Assembly (NCBI GenBank): GCA_009731375.1
Contig: BJOX01000312.1
Span: 243,242 to 307,241, forward strand
DNA from: Paulinella micropora
Taxonomy: Eukaryota > Cercozoa > Imbricatea > Euglyphida
Direction: 5' to 3'
DNA length: 64,000 nucleotides
How positions within the stretch are numbered: the stretch's first letter is position 1; every line of letters starts with the position of its first letter. Positions 41,265 through 51,080 of this stretch are shown here, in pieces. The position numbers were made by a program, and so were the translations under genes. The notes under the pieces were generated by a model, which saw nothing but the letters and a program-made list of their open reading frames with translations, made no database searches and was not told the DNA's origin.

Positions 41265-42349
41265 ATGATGAGGCAACACGCGTGTTATCTGCTGGCACCC
41301 GCACGTGCGGCCCAGGTCGCGAACGAGCTTAGGGCGAGCTGGCAAAGCTACCTGGACTGCCTACCGCCCGCGTGCTCGAGGCCCGAGGTGAAATACTACA
41401 TCCTGGCGTTCTGGCGCCAACCGGCCGGCAGCAACGTGCTCGAGTTTATTCTGTGCTACAGCTTCCAGCTGACAAAGGTGTTCCAAGAACTCCAAGGGAT
41501 GTACCGGCGCAGTTTTAGCAGGGCGTGCTCGTTCCCGCTGCTAGAACTGTTGGTCCGAGAAATGCGCCTGGTGGAGCGAGCGGTCCACTGGCAGGCCCAG
41601 AGGTTCTTCCGGGAGCTCGGCCGAGAGCTCAGCTCTATTGTGTACGCCGAAAACATCATGGCTGGTAGCTGGGCCGGCAGCCTGCACGCCCCGGCGGTCG
41701 TGCACGCGGCAGCGTGGAACCACCTCCAGGCACTGCAGTACCTGACGGTTGTGGCCAGGGTTGATACCTCGTGGTGCAGCCAGAGCTGTTCGCTGCTGCA
41801 GCTGGCAATGCAACCCGTCGTGCCCCGTGTTGTCCAGGACGTGCAGGCCGCCGTAGACGTCGTTCTGCAGAGCCCCCGCTTGCTGGTCCCACACGTGGCT
41901 TCGGGCATCGCGTTCTTCTGTGTGACGCACCACAATTCCCAGGACCTGCACGGGTGCTGCACGGCGCCCTGCGCGCCGCCGCCCGGCGCCGTTTCAACCC
42001 GATCCGCTTCTGCCAAGTGCGGGGCCCCAGCCTCCTGGCGCTCATGAGCGCCGCGGGGCTGGCGAGCCCAAATTCGGAGCTCCTACAGTTGCTGCTGAGG
42101 CACGGGGCAGTGTACAAGGCCGGCAGCTCTACGCCGGAGCAACGTGACCTGGTTCGCGCTTGGCTAGCTCGCCTCGACGTCGACGACGAACTGCTTGCCC
42201 GCGGGCGCCGGCTGGCGCTGCTCAGCCTAGACACCAATGCCAAGGAAATGGAAGAAGTCAGGGCCTGGCGGCTAGGCGCGGGCTCCGCGCTCCTGCGGGC
42301 CGAACTCGTCGTGCCGCCCGTCCCAACCCTCGCACGGCGGCCAAGCTAA
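41265..42349 (+). CDS. unrecognised protein with an ankyrin-like C-terminal segment, frameshifted
   Basis: Starts MMRQHACYLLAPARAAQVAN at 41265 and stays open to 42047; the sensible continuation is one frame over (from about 41940) to TAA at 42347. N-terminal half is helical: PEVKYYILAFWRQPAGSNVL, YSFQLTKVFQELQGMYRR, LLELLVREMRLVERAVHWQA. The C-terminal half has SLLALMSAAGLASPNSELLQ then LLLRHGAVYKAG, matching one ankyrin repeat. About 360 residues in all. Ankyrin proteins are abundant in giant viruses, but one repeat is weak evidence. Confidence 0.55.
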
Positions 42350-42463
42350 CGGACATGTGTTAGGGGAACACACCACAAAAAGGAGACACGCGTTTCACTA
42401 GAAATTTTAAAATTAAAAAATGCCTTGGAGTTCATAGCAGCTCTCCGGTGCTTTGTCTGTCTG

Positions 42464-43264
42464 TCACGCCGTCGAGATCGACAGGAGGTCGCTGCAGCTC
42501 TCGGCGCGCCGCGCCCGCCTGCGCTTGACGGCTTCCGCGCGGGCATCGTGGTAGATGCGCAGTTGACAGGCGCACAGCCACAGCTCGGAAAAAGCGAGCA
42601 AGCTGCTGATAGTAGCCAGCAGTAACGCGGGCGGGCCGCTGCAAGAAATCGTCGCGAGCGTGACCCACACAAGCGCATACAGCACGTGCAGGGCCTGGGC
42701 GCAGAACAGCCACTGCAGCGTGAGCCTCGCCTGCGCGCGGACGTACGCCACCCGGGCGGCCACCCGCAGGGGCACGTTGTGCAGACCACCGCGCGCCTGA
42801 CGCGCCATCCAGCGCTGGTCCCGATTTAGTCTGTGCAGGTTCAGTGCCTGGTAAGCTGCCGTGGTCGCTTGGACCGGCCAAGCCGACTTGTACAGCGCAA
42901 AGGCGGCCGCACCCACGTGCACCGACAGCAGCGCTACGCCAGCGCACGAGAGTTTCTCCGCGTTGTGCTTCCGGCCAAAGCCCAGCAGCCCGGTGGGCGA
43001 GCGGGCATGTAATTCGGCCCGCACCGGCCAGATCAGGGCCAGCATGCAGGCCCCCGCGATATTCCGGTAACGCGGGCAGGCGTGCGAGCCGGGTGCACGC
43101 GACAGAAGCAACACACACAGGTGGGCCGTGGTCCAGCCAACTAGCAACGCCACGACCGGCACGGTGCGAGCCCCCGGCAGCGGGACCAGCAACAGACGGA
43201 GCATGCAGGCCATGCCCAACGGCACTGAACACAGGGCCGCGACTGTGCTCGCTGCCTCTTGCAT
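42464..43264 (-). CDS. multi-span membrane protein
   Basis: 266 residues, ATG at 43264 (MQEAASTVAALCSVPLGMAC), TGA at 42464, frame intact. Hydrophobic stretches: ALCSVPLGMACMLRLLLV, VVALLVGWTTAHLCVLLLS, NIAGACMLALIWPV, AGVALLSVHVGAAAFALY, LQWLFCAQALHVLYALVWV, LLLATISSLLAFSELWLCAC; six to seven spans, with a basic C-terminal tail (EAVKRRRARRAE) probably cytosolic. No family recognised; not obviously homologous to the 39.3-kb membrane protein. Confidence 0.6.
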   Translation of the reverse strand: MQEAASTVAALCSVPLGMACMLRLLLVPLPGARTVPVVALLVGWTTAHLCVLLLSRAPGSHACPRYRNIAGACMLALIWPVRAELHARSPTGLLGFGRKHNAEKLSCAGVALLSVHVGAAAFALYKSAWPVQATTAAYQALNLHRLNRDQRWMARQARGGLHNVPLRVAARVAYVRAQARLTLQWLFCAQALHVLYALVWVTLATISCSGPPALLLATISSLLAFSELWLCACQLRIYHDARAEAVKRRRARRAESCSDLLSISTA

Positions 43265-43505
43265 CCCTGACCGCTTTCTTTTTTTTTTGGGGGGGGGGGG
43301 GATTGCCTCTTTCTTTTTTTTGGCCTGGCGAGTTTGCGCTTTTTTTTTCTTTACCCCCGACACGTTTGGCCGTTTACGCGCGAGAGGACCGCAAAGAAAG
43401 TCACTCTGAGGAATTAAAAAAAAAAGGATTTGCTCCCGCCCGCTACTTCTCGATTCTCTCTACTCTTTTTCCGCCTCCCGCCCCCTCTCCAACCCTTGCG
43501 CAAAT

Positions 43506-44695
43506 TCCGAAATGTCCTTCACTGAAAAACATTTCTTGAGTGGCCGCGGTGAAAGAAAAGTTCCGCGCAAACCTGCCGCACAATGCGGTGAAAGAAAAGT
43601 TTCGCGAAGTTCACCGGGTTCCGAACAGCTCAGAAAAAAAAATCTGGTCATTTCGGCAATGGGCTAAATTAAATAGCAAAAAATTCGGGAAGGATTGGTG
43701 GGCGGGGAAAAATACAAAAAATATTAATTTTCCCCGCCCGCCAATCTTTCCCGAATTTTTGGTTTTCCGATTTAGTCCATTGCCGAAATGGCTAGATTTT
43801 TTTTTCTGAGCTGTCCGAAACCAGGCAAACTTCGCGACAAAACGCCCTTCACCGTATTTTGCGACAGGTTTGCGCGAAACGGCTTTTGACGAATTTTGCG
43901 GCTACCAAAAGATTTTTTTTCAGTGAAGGACATTTCGGCAATTGGTGCAAGTTGAGAGCAAAAATCTGGGGAAGGATTGGCGGGCGGGGGAAAAACAAAA
44001 AATGTTAATTNNNNNNNNNNTCGGCAATGGGCTAAATTAAATAGCAAAAAATTCGGGAAGGATTGGTGGGCGGGGAAAAATACAAAAAATATTAATTTTC
44101 CCCGCCCGCCAATCTTTCCCGAATTTTTGGTTTTCCGATTTAGTCCATTGCCGAAATGGCTAGATTTTTTTTCTGGGCTGTCCGGAACCAGGTGAACTTC
44201 GCGACAAAACGCCCTTCACCGTATTTTGCGGCAGGTTTGCGCGAAACTTTCTTTCACCGCATTTTGCGGCTATTGAAAGAATTTTTTTTTCAGTGAAGGA
44301 CATTTCGGCAATTGGTGCAAGTTGAGAGCAAAAATCTGGGGAAGGATTGGCGGGCGGGGAAATTTAATATTCTTTGTAATTTTCCCCGCCCGCCAATCTT
44401 TCCCGAATTTTTTGCTATTTAATTTAGCCCATTGCCGAAATGACCAGATTTCTTTTTTCTGAGCTGTCCGAAACCAGGCGAACTTCGCGACAAAACGCCC
44501 TTCACCGTATTTCGCGGCAGTTTTGCGCGAAACTTTCTTTCACCGCATTTTGCGGCTACCGAAGAATTTTTTTCAGTGATTTTGGCAATTAGCTAAATTA
44601 AATAGCCAAAAAATTCGGGAAAGATTGGCGGGCGGGGAAAAATACAAAGAATATTAATTTTCCCCGCTCGCCCCCGTTTCCCCAAAAATCTTCTT
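43506..44695. repeat. cluster of nested palindromes (foldback/MITE-like or structural element)
   Basis: 43506-43945 is one imperfect palindrome about 435 bp long: outer ends tgtccttcactgaaaaa / ttttttcagtgaaggaca, inner arms cagctcagaaaaaaaaatct / agatttttttttctgagctg, catttcggcaatgg / ccattgccgaaatg, and ggtgggcggggaaaa / ttttccccgcccgcc around an AT centre near 43722. The same arms return, partly in direct orientation, at 44021-44310, 44310-44580 and 44590-44665. Ten N at 44011-44020 lie in it, probably because it resists assembly. Confidence 0.93.
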
Positions 44696-44872
44696 GTGTT
44701 CATTTCCAAATGCAGAAATCGCGCAAGAAAGTTTTTCTTTGCGTGCCGTAATTTGCGGCACATGTCCGTAGCTTCCGGCATTTTTTTCCCCCGTTCCAAA
44801 CGACACCGAAAAAAGGCAAATCTGCAGCAAAGAAGGAAAAAGAGGCGAGGTTGGGTTTTTTTTACAAAGACT

Positions 44873-46438
44873 ATGCCGGAAACTTTGTTTCCAAAAGAGC
44901 TAGAGGACGCAGTGGTAGAGATTAAGCAGTGCGAAGGCTTCGAGCAGTTATCCGGTCGCGTAAGAGATTGCCTGGAACAGCGTTCAGCGCCTTTTGTTAC
45001 CTTTCGTGTAGATCTGCCCCCTCCGCCCAGAACGGAACTATGGCCCGCAAACCTTGCTGCTTGTGCCACCTGTGAACCGGCATTAAGCCCTGCTGAGGAA
45101 CCTCCGCGCAAAAAGCACAGACAGCACAGCCCGCTGTCAGATTTCAAACAGGAGCCACAAAGCCTGCTAATCCCATCCTCATTTGCGGACCTGCAAACCT
45201 TGGCGGCCGCAAACGAGAAGGGCCTCATGGACTAGGCAGCGGCGGCGCTGCTCGCGGACAACCTAAGCACGGGATTAGCCACGAGTTGGCATGCGTGGGA
45301 CCTTCGCCGCGAAGTACGTTGCTGCCTGCACTCCCTACGATTGACCGCGGCTGCTAAGGGCGCAGAAAGAGAACTGTACAAGATCTTGTGCAGTGAATCT
45401 GCTCTGAAGAAGGATTGTTGTAGAAAGATGTACGCGAGGCTGCTAGAAATCTTTTTGCAAGACCAAGTCGCACCCAGCGTGCTAAAAGCGGGCAAGCTGC
45501 TGTACGAGTTGTATGTTCATCGCGAATGGCAGCCGGTTGTATATAAGCAACGCTTGGCAATTTGTACGTCGACCCTGGCCTTGTGCAGGAAGTTTGTGGG
45601 CCCTTTTCAAAGCACGGAAGAGCCCATGCAGAACTTGTTCGGGTCTCGGCCAAAAAATAGCTACGGCTCCTGGTGCATGCGGGTCTACAGCCTAGCCTTG
45701 GCAGTGGCACGCCTATGGGAAGTTGAGGTCGAGGCGCCGAGACCAGAAGATCCTAGGTGCATCAACCCTCCGGCCGGCCGGCCGACCGATGCAATCAGTG
45801 AGCACGACTTGATCACCAAGTGGGCCGAGGGTATCAGAGAAAACAAACACAGGACAGAGTTAAGCCAGTATCAAGCTTGCCTAAAGTCTTTGCCGCCGGC
45901 ACTACAGGGTTTGCGCGTCAACGTAGAGTTTATAGAACAGGAAACACGCAGATTCTTCTTCTTCTACGGGCCCGGGCTGCAAAACCCGCACGTCAGGCGC
46001 CTGCTGCCGAGAAGTCCTCGGCTTCTGTTCTCTTTGCAGACAGTCATCGAGCGCGATCCCCAAAGAACGGCACCGAGCAGCGGCGAGGTTGAATTCGAAT
46101 GCAAAGAATGGGCGCTAGACCCCATGCAGCTGGAAGTAGTGGAGGATCGGCTGGGCTACGTGGCCGCCATGCCCAGAAAAGACGAGGATCTAAACAAATT
46201 CCGCTCTGTAGTAGCAAGGTGGTGCGGACCGATTACGCAAATAATCGAACAAGCAGCACCCGACATCTTGTGCCATCGAGCCCCCCCGTACAGCTACCAA
46301 GAACCCCGCCCGCTTACAAGCATGTCAGAAAAACAAGTTCAAATCTGCTGGGACAAACGCTTTGAGCCGACGCGCGCGAAGGGTGAGCAGCGCACTTGCT
46401 CATGCTGCGGAGCCTGTTGGTGGGGGCGTTGTGCTTAA
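44873..46438 (+). CDS. large unrecognised protein, first part, with internal TAG
   Basis: ATG at 44873 (MPETLFPKELEDAVVEIKQC). After 120 codons a TAG (45233-45235) interrupts; the same frame continues without another stop for 400 codons (ALLADNLSTGLATSWHAWDL, LYKILCSESALKKDCCRKMY, ARLLEIFLQDQVAPSVLKAG). Both sides have normal composition. It includes PPRKKHRQHS, a possible nuclear localisation signal. Near 46390 the frame ends in low-quality Cys-rich sequence (RTCSCCGACWWGRCA) while the +2 frame carries on as the next entry, so the two are probably one gene of about 750 codons. Function unknown. Confidence 0.55.
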
Positions 46439-47157
46439 TAGACGCCAGGCTGAACCCGGTGGTGCAGGTCTGGGATAACGAAATGTGGCGCAATTATCGC
46501 TACTTCTTCTACAACCACCAAGGCTTCTGCGGCGCGTCGGTCTTGACCGTGTCTACCGCCGTGGCACGGCTCCTAACCGCGATGGCCATGCTGCACGAGC
46601 TAGAGCCGACATTTACATTTGCGCGTCGTCTCTGCCCCGTAGCGCTTGAGCTGGATTCCGAAAGTGTGTATTGCGTCGACGGACACAACATAGGTGAGCA
46701 GGAGGCACACAGACTTTCGGCGGGCGCCGAAATCTTTCTGTGCGGCATGCTGGACCACTTGTTCGTTCTGTACAAAGGCAAGACGGGTGGGCTGGTTCTG
46801 TGCGACTCTAATGCTAACACGGTGGTCAACTGCGCAGCAGTGACGAAATTACAAGAAAAACTACGAACTGTTAGCGGTCTGTCATCCGTGCTGGGCTTCA
46901 CGACCAATACACTTGAATTCCAAGTGCGGACGCAGTCGTCGCTCGCTCAAGTCCAGCCAGCCGAAAATTCGTGTACGGTGCAGGCAGTCCTAATCGCGGC
47001 CAGGCTGGCCATAGCCAGCATTGTACCAAACTCCGATTACTACGGCGACGCCTGGCTCCTGCTTGGTTCCACGCTAGCTCTGCGCTTTCTGGCAGACGCC
47101 GCGGAGCGTAAACGGATTCTTTACTTGAGAGATCCACAAAGAAAAGATTTAATCTGA
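46396..47157 (+). CDS. C-terminal part of the 44.9-kb protein, papain-like pattern (tentative)
   Basis: MLMLRSLLVGALCLIDARLN, then WDNEMWRNYRYFFYNHQGF, CGASVLTVSTAVARLLTAMA, LDHLFVLYKGKTGGLVLCDS. The combination QGFCGAS (Cys), DHLFVLY (His) and CDSNAN (Asp/Asn) in that order resembles the Cys-His-Asn/Asp layout of papain-fold cysteine peptidases. This is a motif-level guess; spacing has not been tested against a profile. It ends TGA at 47155. Confidence 0.45.
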   Translation: MLMLRSLLVGALCLIDARLNPVVQVWDNEMWRNYRYFFYNHQGFCGASVLTVSTAVARLLTAMAMLHELEPTFTFARRLCPVALELDSESVYCVDGHNIGEQEAHRLSAGAEIFLCGMLDHLFVLYKGKTGGLVLCDSNANTVVNCAAVTKLQEKLRTVSGLSSVLGFTTNTLEFQVRTQSSLAQVQPAENSCTVQAVLIAARLAIASIVPNSDYYGDAWLLLGSTLALRFLADAAERKRILYLRDPQRKDLI

Positions 47158-47386
47158 AAGCCGGTTTGGTAGGGCCGGTCTAAGTTCAAAGTCTACCCAC
47201 CAAAAAAAAACTTTGGCAAAAACAGTCAAAAAAGAGCCAAGGAAAGCTTTATTAAAACAATTTTGTTTTGAATCTTAACTGTAACAATTTTTTTTTGGAA
47301 TCTTAACTGTAACAATTTTTTTTGGAATCTTAACTGTAACAATTTTTTTTGGGAATCTAAACTGTAACAACTTTTTTTTCTTTAGT
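47158..47386. repeat. spacer with four tandem 27-28-bp repeats
   Basis: Unit ggaatcttaactgtaacaat followed by 7-9 T occurs four times between about 47269 and 47380, in the space between two convergent genes. The repeated T runs on both sides of a fixed core suggest 3'-end processing or termination signals, or slippage-driven expansion. Confidence 0.85.
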
Positions 47387-48581
47387 TCAGTCGCTCGGCC
47401 TCGGCGAGGCGCGGCCGTACACCCGAAAGAGCCAGAAGCACATGGTCCCCGACGGCCGGTAGTCGAGCAGGGACGCCCGCCAGCCCTCCCGGCCCAGCAG
47501 GGCCGCCAGTTCCGCGCCGTACACGGCCCGCGTCTGTTCCAGGTCGCCCGCGTAGTACGTCAGCCTTTCCAGCGCGCCGCGCCCGCAGAACAGAGTCACC
47601 GTCAGCAGCGTGCCGGGCCTCGGGTCCAGGTGCGGCAGCAGCAGGCGCAGGCCGCGCAAATTGCCGTGCAGCATGTCGCAGAAGTCCAGGTACGCCACGT
47701 CCCAGCGCGTCTCTGCGTTGGCGGTCTCCAGCAGCTGCTGCAACGAGCGGCGGTGCACGCGAACGCCTGAGAGTTGCAGTTGCTCGAGCGCGTCGCACAC
47801 GTCAGCGCAGAAGTTGGGCACATCTATCGAAATCGTTGCCCCGCTCGCACCGCTTGCGGCCCGTAGCGCGCGGCAGCTCGCGCCGTCGTGCCCGTCCAGC
47901 ACCAGCGCCCGTATCCCGCCGGACCGCGTCTCTGCCAGCGCTTCGGCGTGGCGGGCAATGGCGGTTGCAGAGTTGCTTGAACTTAGGGTCCCTCAAGTTG
48001 TTGAACGTGTCAAGGGCGCGGGGCTTGGCGTGGCTCTGTCCGTCAATGGCGGCGGCCGCCGCGCGTAGTTCTGCGTCGAACAGCGGCACGGGCGCGTACT
48101 GGCTCCTGCCGTGCCAGCGGTCCCCGCCGCGGTAGATGATTTCGGCCCACAGCACTCCGTCGATCTCTCTGGCGCGCTTGCCGACCTGGTACTCGTGCGC
48201 GTGGTACCTTACCTTTTGCAGCTTGCCGCCCAAGATTGCCCGCGAGATCAGCTCGGCACCGCCCGTTACTTCCCACGCCAGAAACCAGGCGGCGCGGCTT
48301 TCGCTAGCCAATGTTTCGTCGTGCCACTGCACGCGCGCGTTTGCCTCGACCGAGCCGCCGCCCTTTCGGGCCTCGCGGACCGCCGTGGCGCGCGACTCGT
48401 ACTCGGTGGGCCAGTACGATATAACCAAGGCACCGTCGGGCGGGCCGTCACGCAGCTCGCGCACACCGAAGCCGTGCGCCTGGGGCCTGCGCGTCTGCTT
48501 CTTGGTCGCGCCCTCTGTTGGCTGGATGTCGCGCGGCGGTCTGGTGTGCAGCTTCACGGTGGATGGACGCCTGGCCTTCAT
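47387..48581 (-). CDS. two-part protein with a methyltransferase-like C-terminal domain, frameshifted
   Basis: ATG at 48581 (MKARRPSTVKLHTRPPRDIQ). The N-terminal 220 residues (ALVISYWPTEYESRATAVRE, WFLAWEVTGGAELISRAIL, YHAHEYQVGKRAREIDGVLW) I do not recognise. A shift near 47950 leads to GIRALVLDGHDGASCRALRA, ATISIDVPNFCADVCDALEQ, RWDVAYLDFCDMLHGN, GTLLTVTLFCGRGALERLTY, MCFWLFRVYGR to TGA at 47387. The glycine-rich strand end LVLDG-D-GAS, the acidic second-strand end ISIDVPN and the D-x-x-x-x-D-F-x-D strand resemble a Rossmann-type SAM-dependent methyltransferase. Substrate unknown. Confidence 0.45.
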
Positions 48582-48921
48582 AGTGGGGGGCGAACTCGGA
48601 GAGACCTTTGCTCGGTGTGTTTAATGGCCCCTGCCTGGCCGTGCCCCAGCCTTTCGTCTCCTCGGGCGGCCGCGCCCCCCCCCCCCCCCCCCCCAAAAAA
48701 AAANNNNNNNNNNGGGTGGACGCAGGGTGGGAGGGGGGGGCCGCCGGGGGGTGGTTAGCACCGGGAGAGCCTCTCACGCGCCTTTGGGCTTTTCTTTTGT
48801 ACCATCGTGCCACCAAAGAAAGATGCGTGTGTGTTTGTGTGTGACTTGACCCCGTCGAGGGGTGCCCCCAAGCACTGTGTCCTGAATTGTTTGGTGGCTT
48901 GCTTCTTTTTTGTTGTAGCCC
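48582..48921. other. divergent spacer with poly-C and a 10-N gap
   Basis: Separates two divergently transcribed genes. About 19 C and 9 A at 48676-48703, then N at 48704-48713. A pyrimidine-rich stretch (cttcttttttgttgtag) precedes the ATG at 48922. Confidence 0.6.
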
Positions 48922-49623
48922 ATGCGGACAAGGTCGGGCCGTGCTCTCGCAAACAGCGATCCCAAGCGCAGGCAGCGCCGCGGGCCACGCCGCGAGATTA
49001 TGCCGCCGTGCGAGGAACTGCGCGCAAATGTCGTGCCGCTGTGGGAAGCACACAGCGAAAACACGTACCCGCTGGATCTCGTCCTGGCCGCGCTGGCAGG
49101 TGACGCAGACCGTGACCAATTCCGCCTGCTGGACAAGCGAGAAAAGCGCGTAGTGGCCTGGTGCGAGGCCGCCGCCGAATGTAATCTGCCATACTGCGAA
49201 AACCGCAGGGACGGCGGGGAGTACGTCGAGGAACATGGCGAAGAAGAAGAAGAAGACGACGAGGAAGACGACGAGGAGGAGGAAGAGGACGAGGAGGAAG
49301 AGGACGAAGACAGCTCCTCGCACAATTACCACCAAGGGGACGGAGAGAACGGCGGCGACACAGGGGACGGAGAGAACGGCGGCGGCCTTGCTAGGCCCGC
49401 GTGCCTGCGCGGGTCAGCCTCGCACCGGAGCCATTGCCTCTGCGGAGAGGGCATCAGCAACCTGTCCGTGCTCGAACACGTGCCCAGCGGGCGCGTCTTC
49501 TTTGTCGGGAACCTGTGCGCGCGCAAATTCGGGCGCAAGCCGGCAGTCCCTGTAGCACCGGCAGTGCCGGACTCTGGGCTCCGGTGCAAAGCGGAGGCAG
49601 AAGAAAGGATCTATGCCAACTAG
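48922..49623 (+). CDS. acidic protein with N-terminal basic segment and C-terminal cysteine motif
   Basis: 233 residues from 48922 (or from a second ATG at 49000). Basic start (KRRQRRGPRR, possible NLS), a short globular part, an uninterrupted Asp/Glu tract (about residues 104-130), two copies of DGENGGDTG/DGENGGG, then HCLCGEGISNLSVLEHVPSG and RVFFVGNLCARKFG. The C-x-C ... I ... G ... hhVG-x-x-C-x-x-x-F arrangement is common in small proteins of large DNA viruses; I know it only as a recurrent pattern. Ends TAG at 49621; if TAG were read the frame continues to TAA at 49660. Confidence 0.55.
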   Translation: MRTRSGRALANSDPKRRQRRGPRREIMPPCEELRANVVPLWEAHSENTYPLDLVLAALAGDADRDQFRLLDKREKRVVAWCEAAAECNLPYCENRRDGGEYVEEHGEEEEEDDEEDDEEEEEDEEEEDEDSSSHNYHQGDGENGGDTGDGENGGGLARPACLRGSASHRSHCLCGEGISNLSVLEHVPSGRVFFVGNLCARKFGRKPAVPVAPAVPDSGLRCKAEAEERIYAN

Positions 49624-50478
49624 CATAAGCTCTTCCCGGTCCGATAGCTTGTTCTTTTTCAGGCTCAATAACACGTTATTGGGCTCGAAGTTGGAATAGA
49701 GCACCTGGGCGGTGCTAAACGCAGTCAGTAAGCTGTCTATAAACTTCCAAATCAGGTCGGCGATCAGGGCCTTCTCCTTTTCAGATTGAGCCGACTCGAT
49801 AACGTTGGTCAGGGTCCTAACCTTCCCGTCGGGCGTGCCGCTGATAATCCATGACGATGTAATAATTACCTGCGGTGGTGTCAGTGGCCATTGGCGCTAC
49901 CCTGGCCGGGCCGCCCTTGCTCATAAACAAGCAGCCGTGCACTTTCGGGGCCAGCCCGTGCTTGCTGTTCAGGTAGTGCTGCATCTGCATAGCATCCACT
50001 AGGTTGCCCAACGAGGCCTGTCGCATTCCCTTTGTTGACGGACTTTTTTTTGGGCGTTTCAGGGCTAAGCCTATCGTTGGGAGAAGGATAACGTCGTCAG
50101 CTCCGTGGCGGATCGCGCCCGGGTACTGTTTATCAAATTCTTGCTTGTCCATTTGCAAGCAGGGTATGCCCGTGGGAAAAGCCTGCCTCAGTTGTAAATC
50201 CAAGACGCCGCCGTCGTGTTGGTCCGCGGTCATAGCTAGCAAGTGATCTGCGGCTGGTTCCTTTTGGGTTGTATAAAACGTAAAGGGTTTCCAACGCATG
50301 ACAGAGCATCTCAACTTATCTAGATCCAGTTTCGGCCTTTCTAGGATTTTATTGCAGGCCTTGCACCTGAGCTTGTGTTCCAGCTCGAACTTTTCGATGC
50401 TCGCTGCACGGGTCTGGGCAGGTCGGTGGCCCCCTTTGGTAGCGCTTTTTGTATTTTCTGCTCGTTATTCGACAACAT
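49414..50478 (-). CDS. protein kinase-like gene, degenerate and frameshifted
   Basis: Candidate start at 50478 (MLSNNEQKIQKALPKGATDL). Frames then join HKLRCKACNKILERPKLDLD (a CxxC element), the long frame ending at 49817 with GNYYIVMD, and the next frame, IISGTPDGKVRTLTNVI, IADLIWKFIDSLLTAFSTA, VLYSNFEPNNVLLSLKK, LMLVGIDPFF. YIVMD-ISG fits a kinase hinge, LYSNFEPNNVLL fits the catalytic loop (HxDxKPxN) with Asp replaced by Asn, and GIDP sits where DFG is expected. So it is a pseudokinase or a very divergent kinase. The end is uncertain: it overlaps the convergent acidic-protein gene. Confidence 0.45.
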
Positions 50479-51080
50479 CTTCTAGTGCCTCGCCGCCGGT
50501 TCTGCCAAGGACGCTAGCAAACACTCGTGTATATGTTTGCGGCCGGACAGCCCAAGGATTTCTTTTTCGCTTTCTTCTTCACTCCTCTGTTTTCCTGTCT
50601 GCTCTTCTTTGCTTTTTTGCAAAATGTCGCCAAAACGAACAGAAAGCAAGAAACAAAATTCTGCTGCAATCGACGGAGGGGGAGGGGGGGGGGGGGGAAN
50701 NNNNNNNNNNNNNNNNNNNNNNNNNNNNNNNNNNNNNNNNNNNNNNNNNNNNNNNNNNNNNNNNNNNNNNNNNNNNNNNNNNNNNNNNNNNNNNNNNNNN
50801 NNNNNNNNNNNNNNNNNNNNNNNNNNNNNNNNNNNNNNNNNNNNNNNAAGCTTCTTCGGCGGGCGGGGGGGCCTTCCAGGTTTTCTGGTGCTCGCCCCCC
50901 CCTCCTTCCATTTGTCCCCGCAGGCCGAACCTCTTTCTTCTTATCTTTTGCCTACTGTTTTTTTAAATTCGTCCGAGCTTTTAATCCTCGAGAAAACGAC
51001 GGGCAGAGAGAGAAGTAACCTCTTTTTGTTGTTCCCAACGGGAGGTTTTAGCCAGGCTTATTGGCGTTTAGCACAAGGGC
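50479..51080. other. spacer with N gap (50700-50847) next to a poly-G tract
   Basis: No supported gene. Poly-G with a few interruptions borders the gap on the left and gggcggggggg on the right. Confidence 0.6.

Noticed and set aside
40115-41345. Pro-rich or Gly-rich frames spanning the poly-C gap
   Set aside because: Artefact of homopolymer and N sequence.
41456-43232. Antisense frames opposite the 41.3- and 42.5-kb genes
   Set aside because: Shadows caused by high GC3; codon composition (Arg/Pro/Ala) is typical of antisense to a GC-rich gene.
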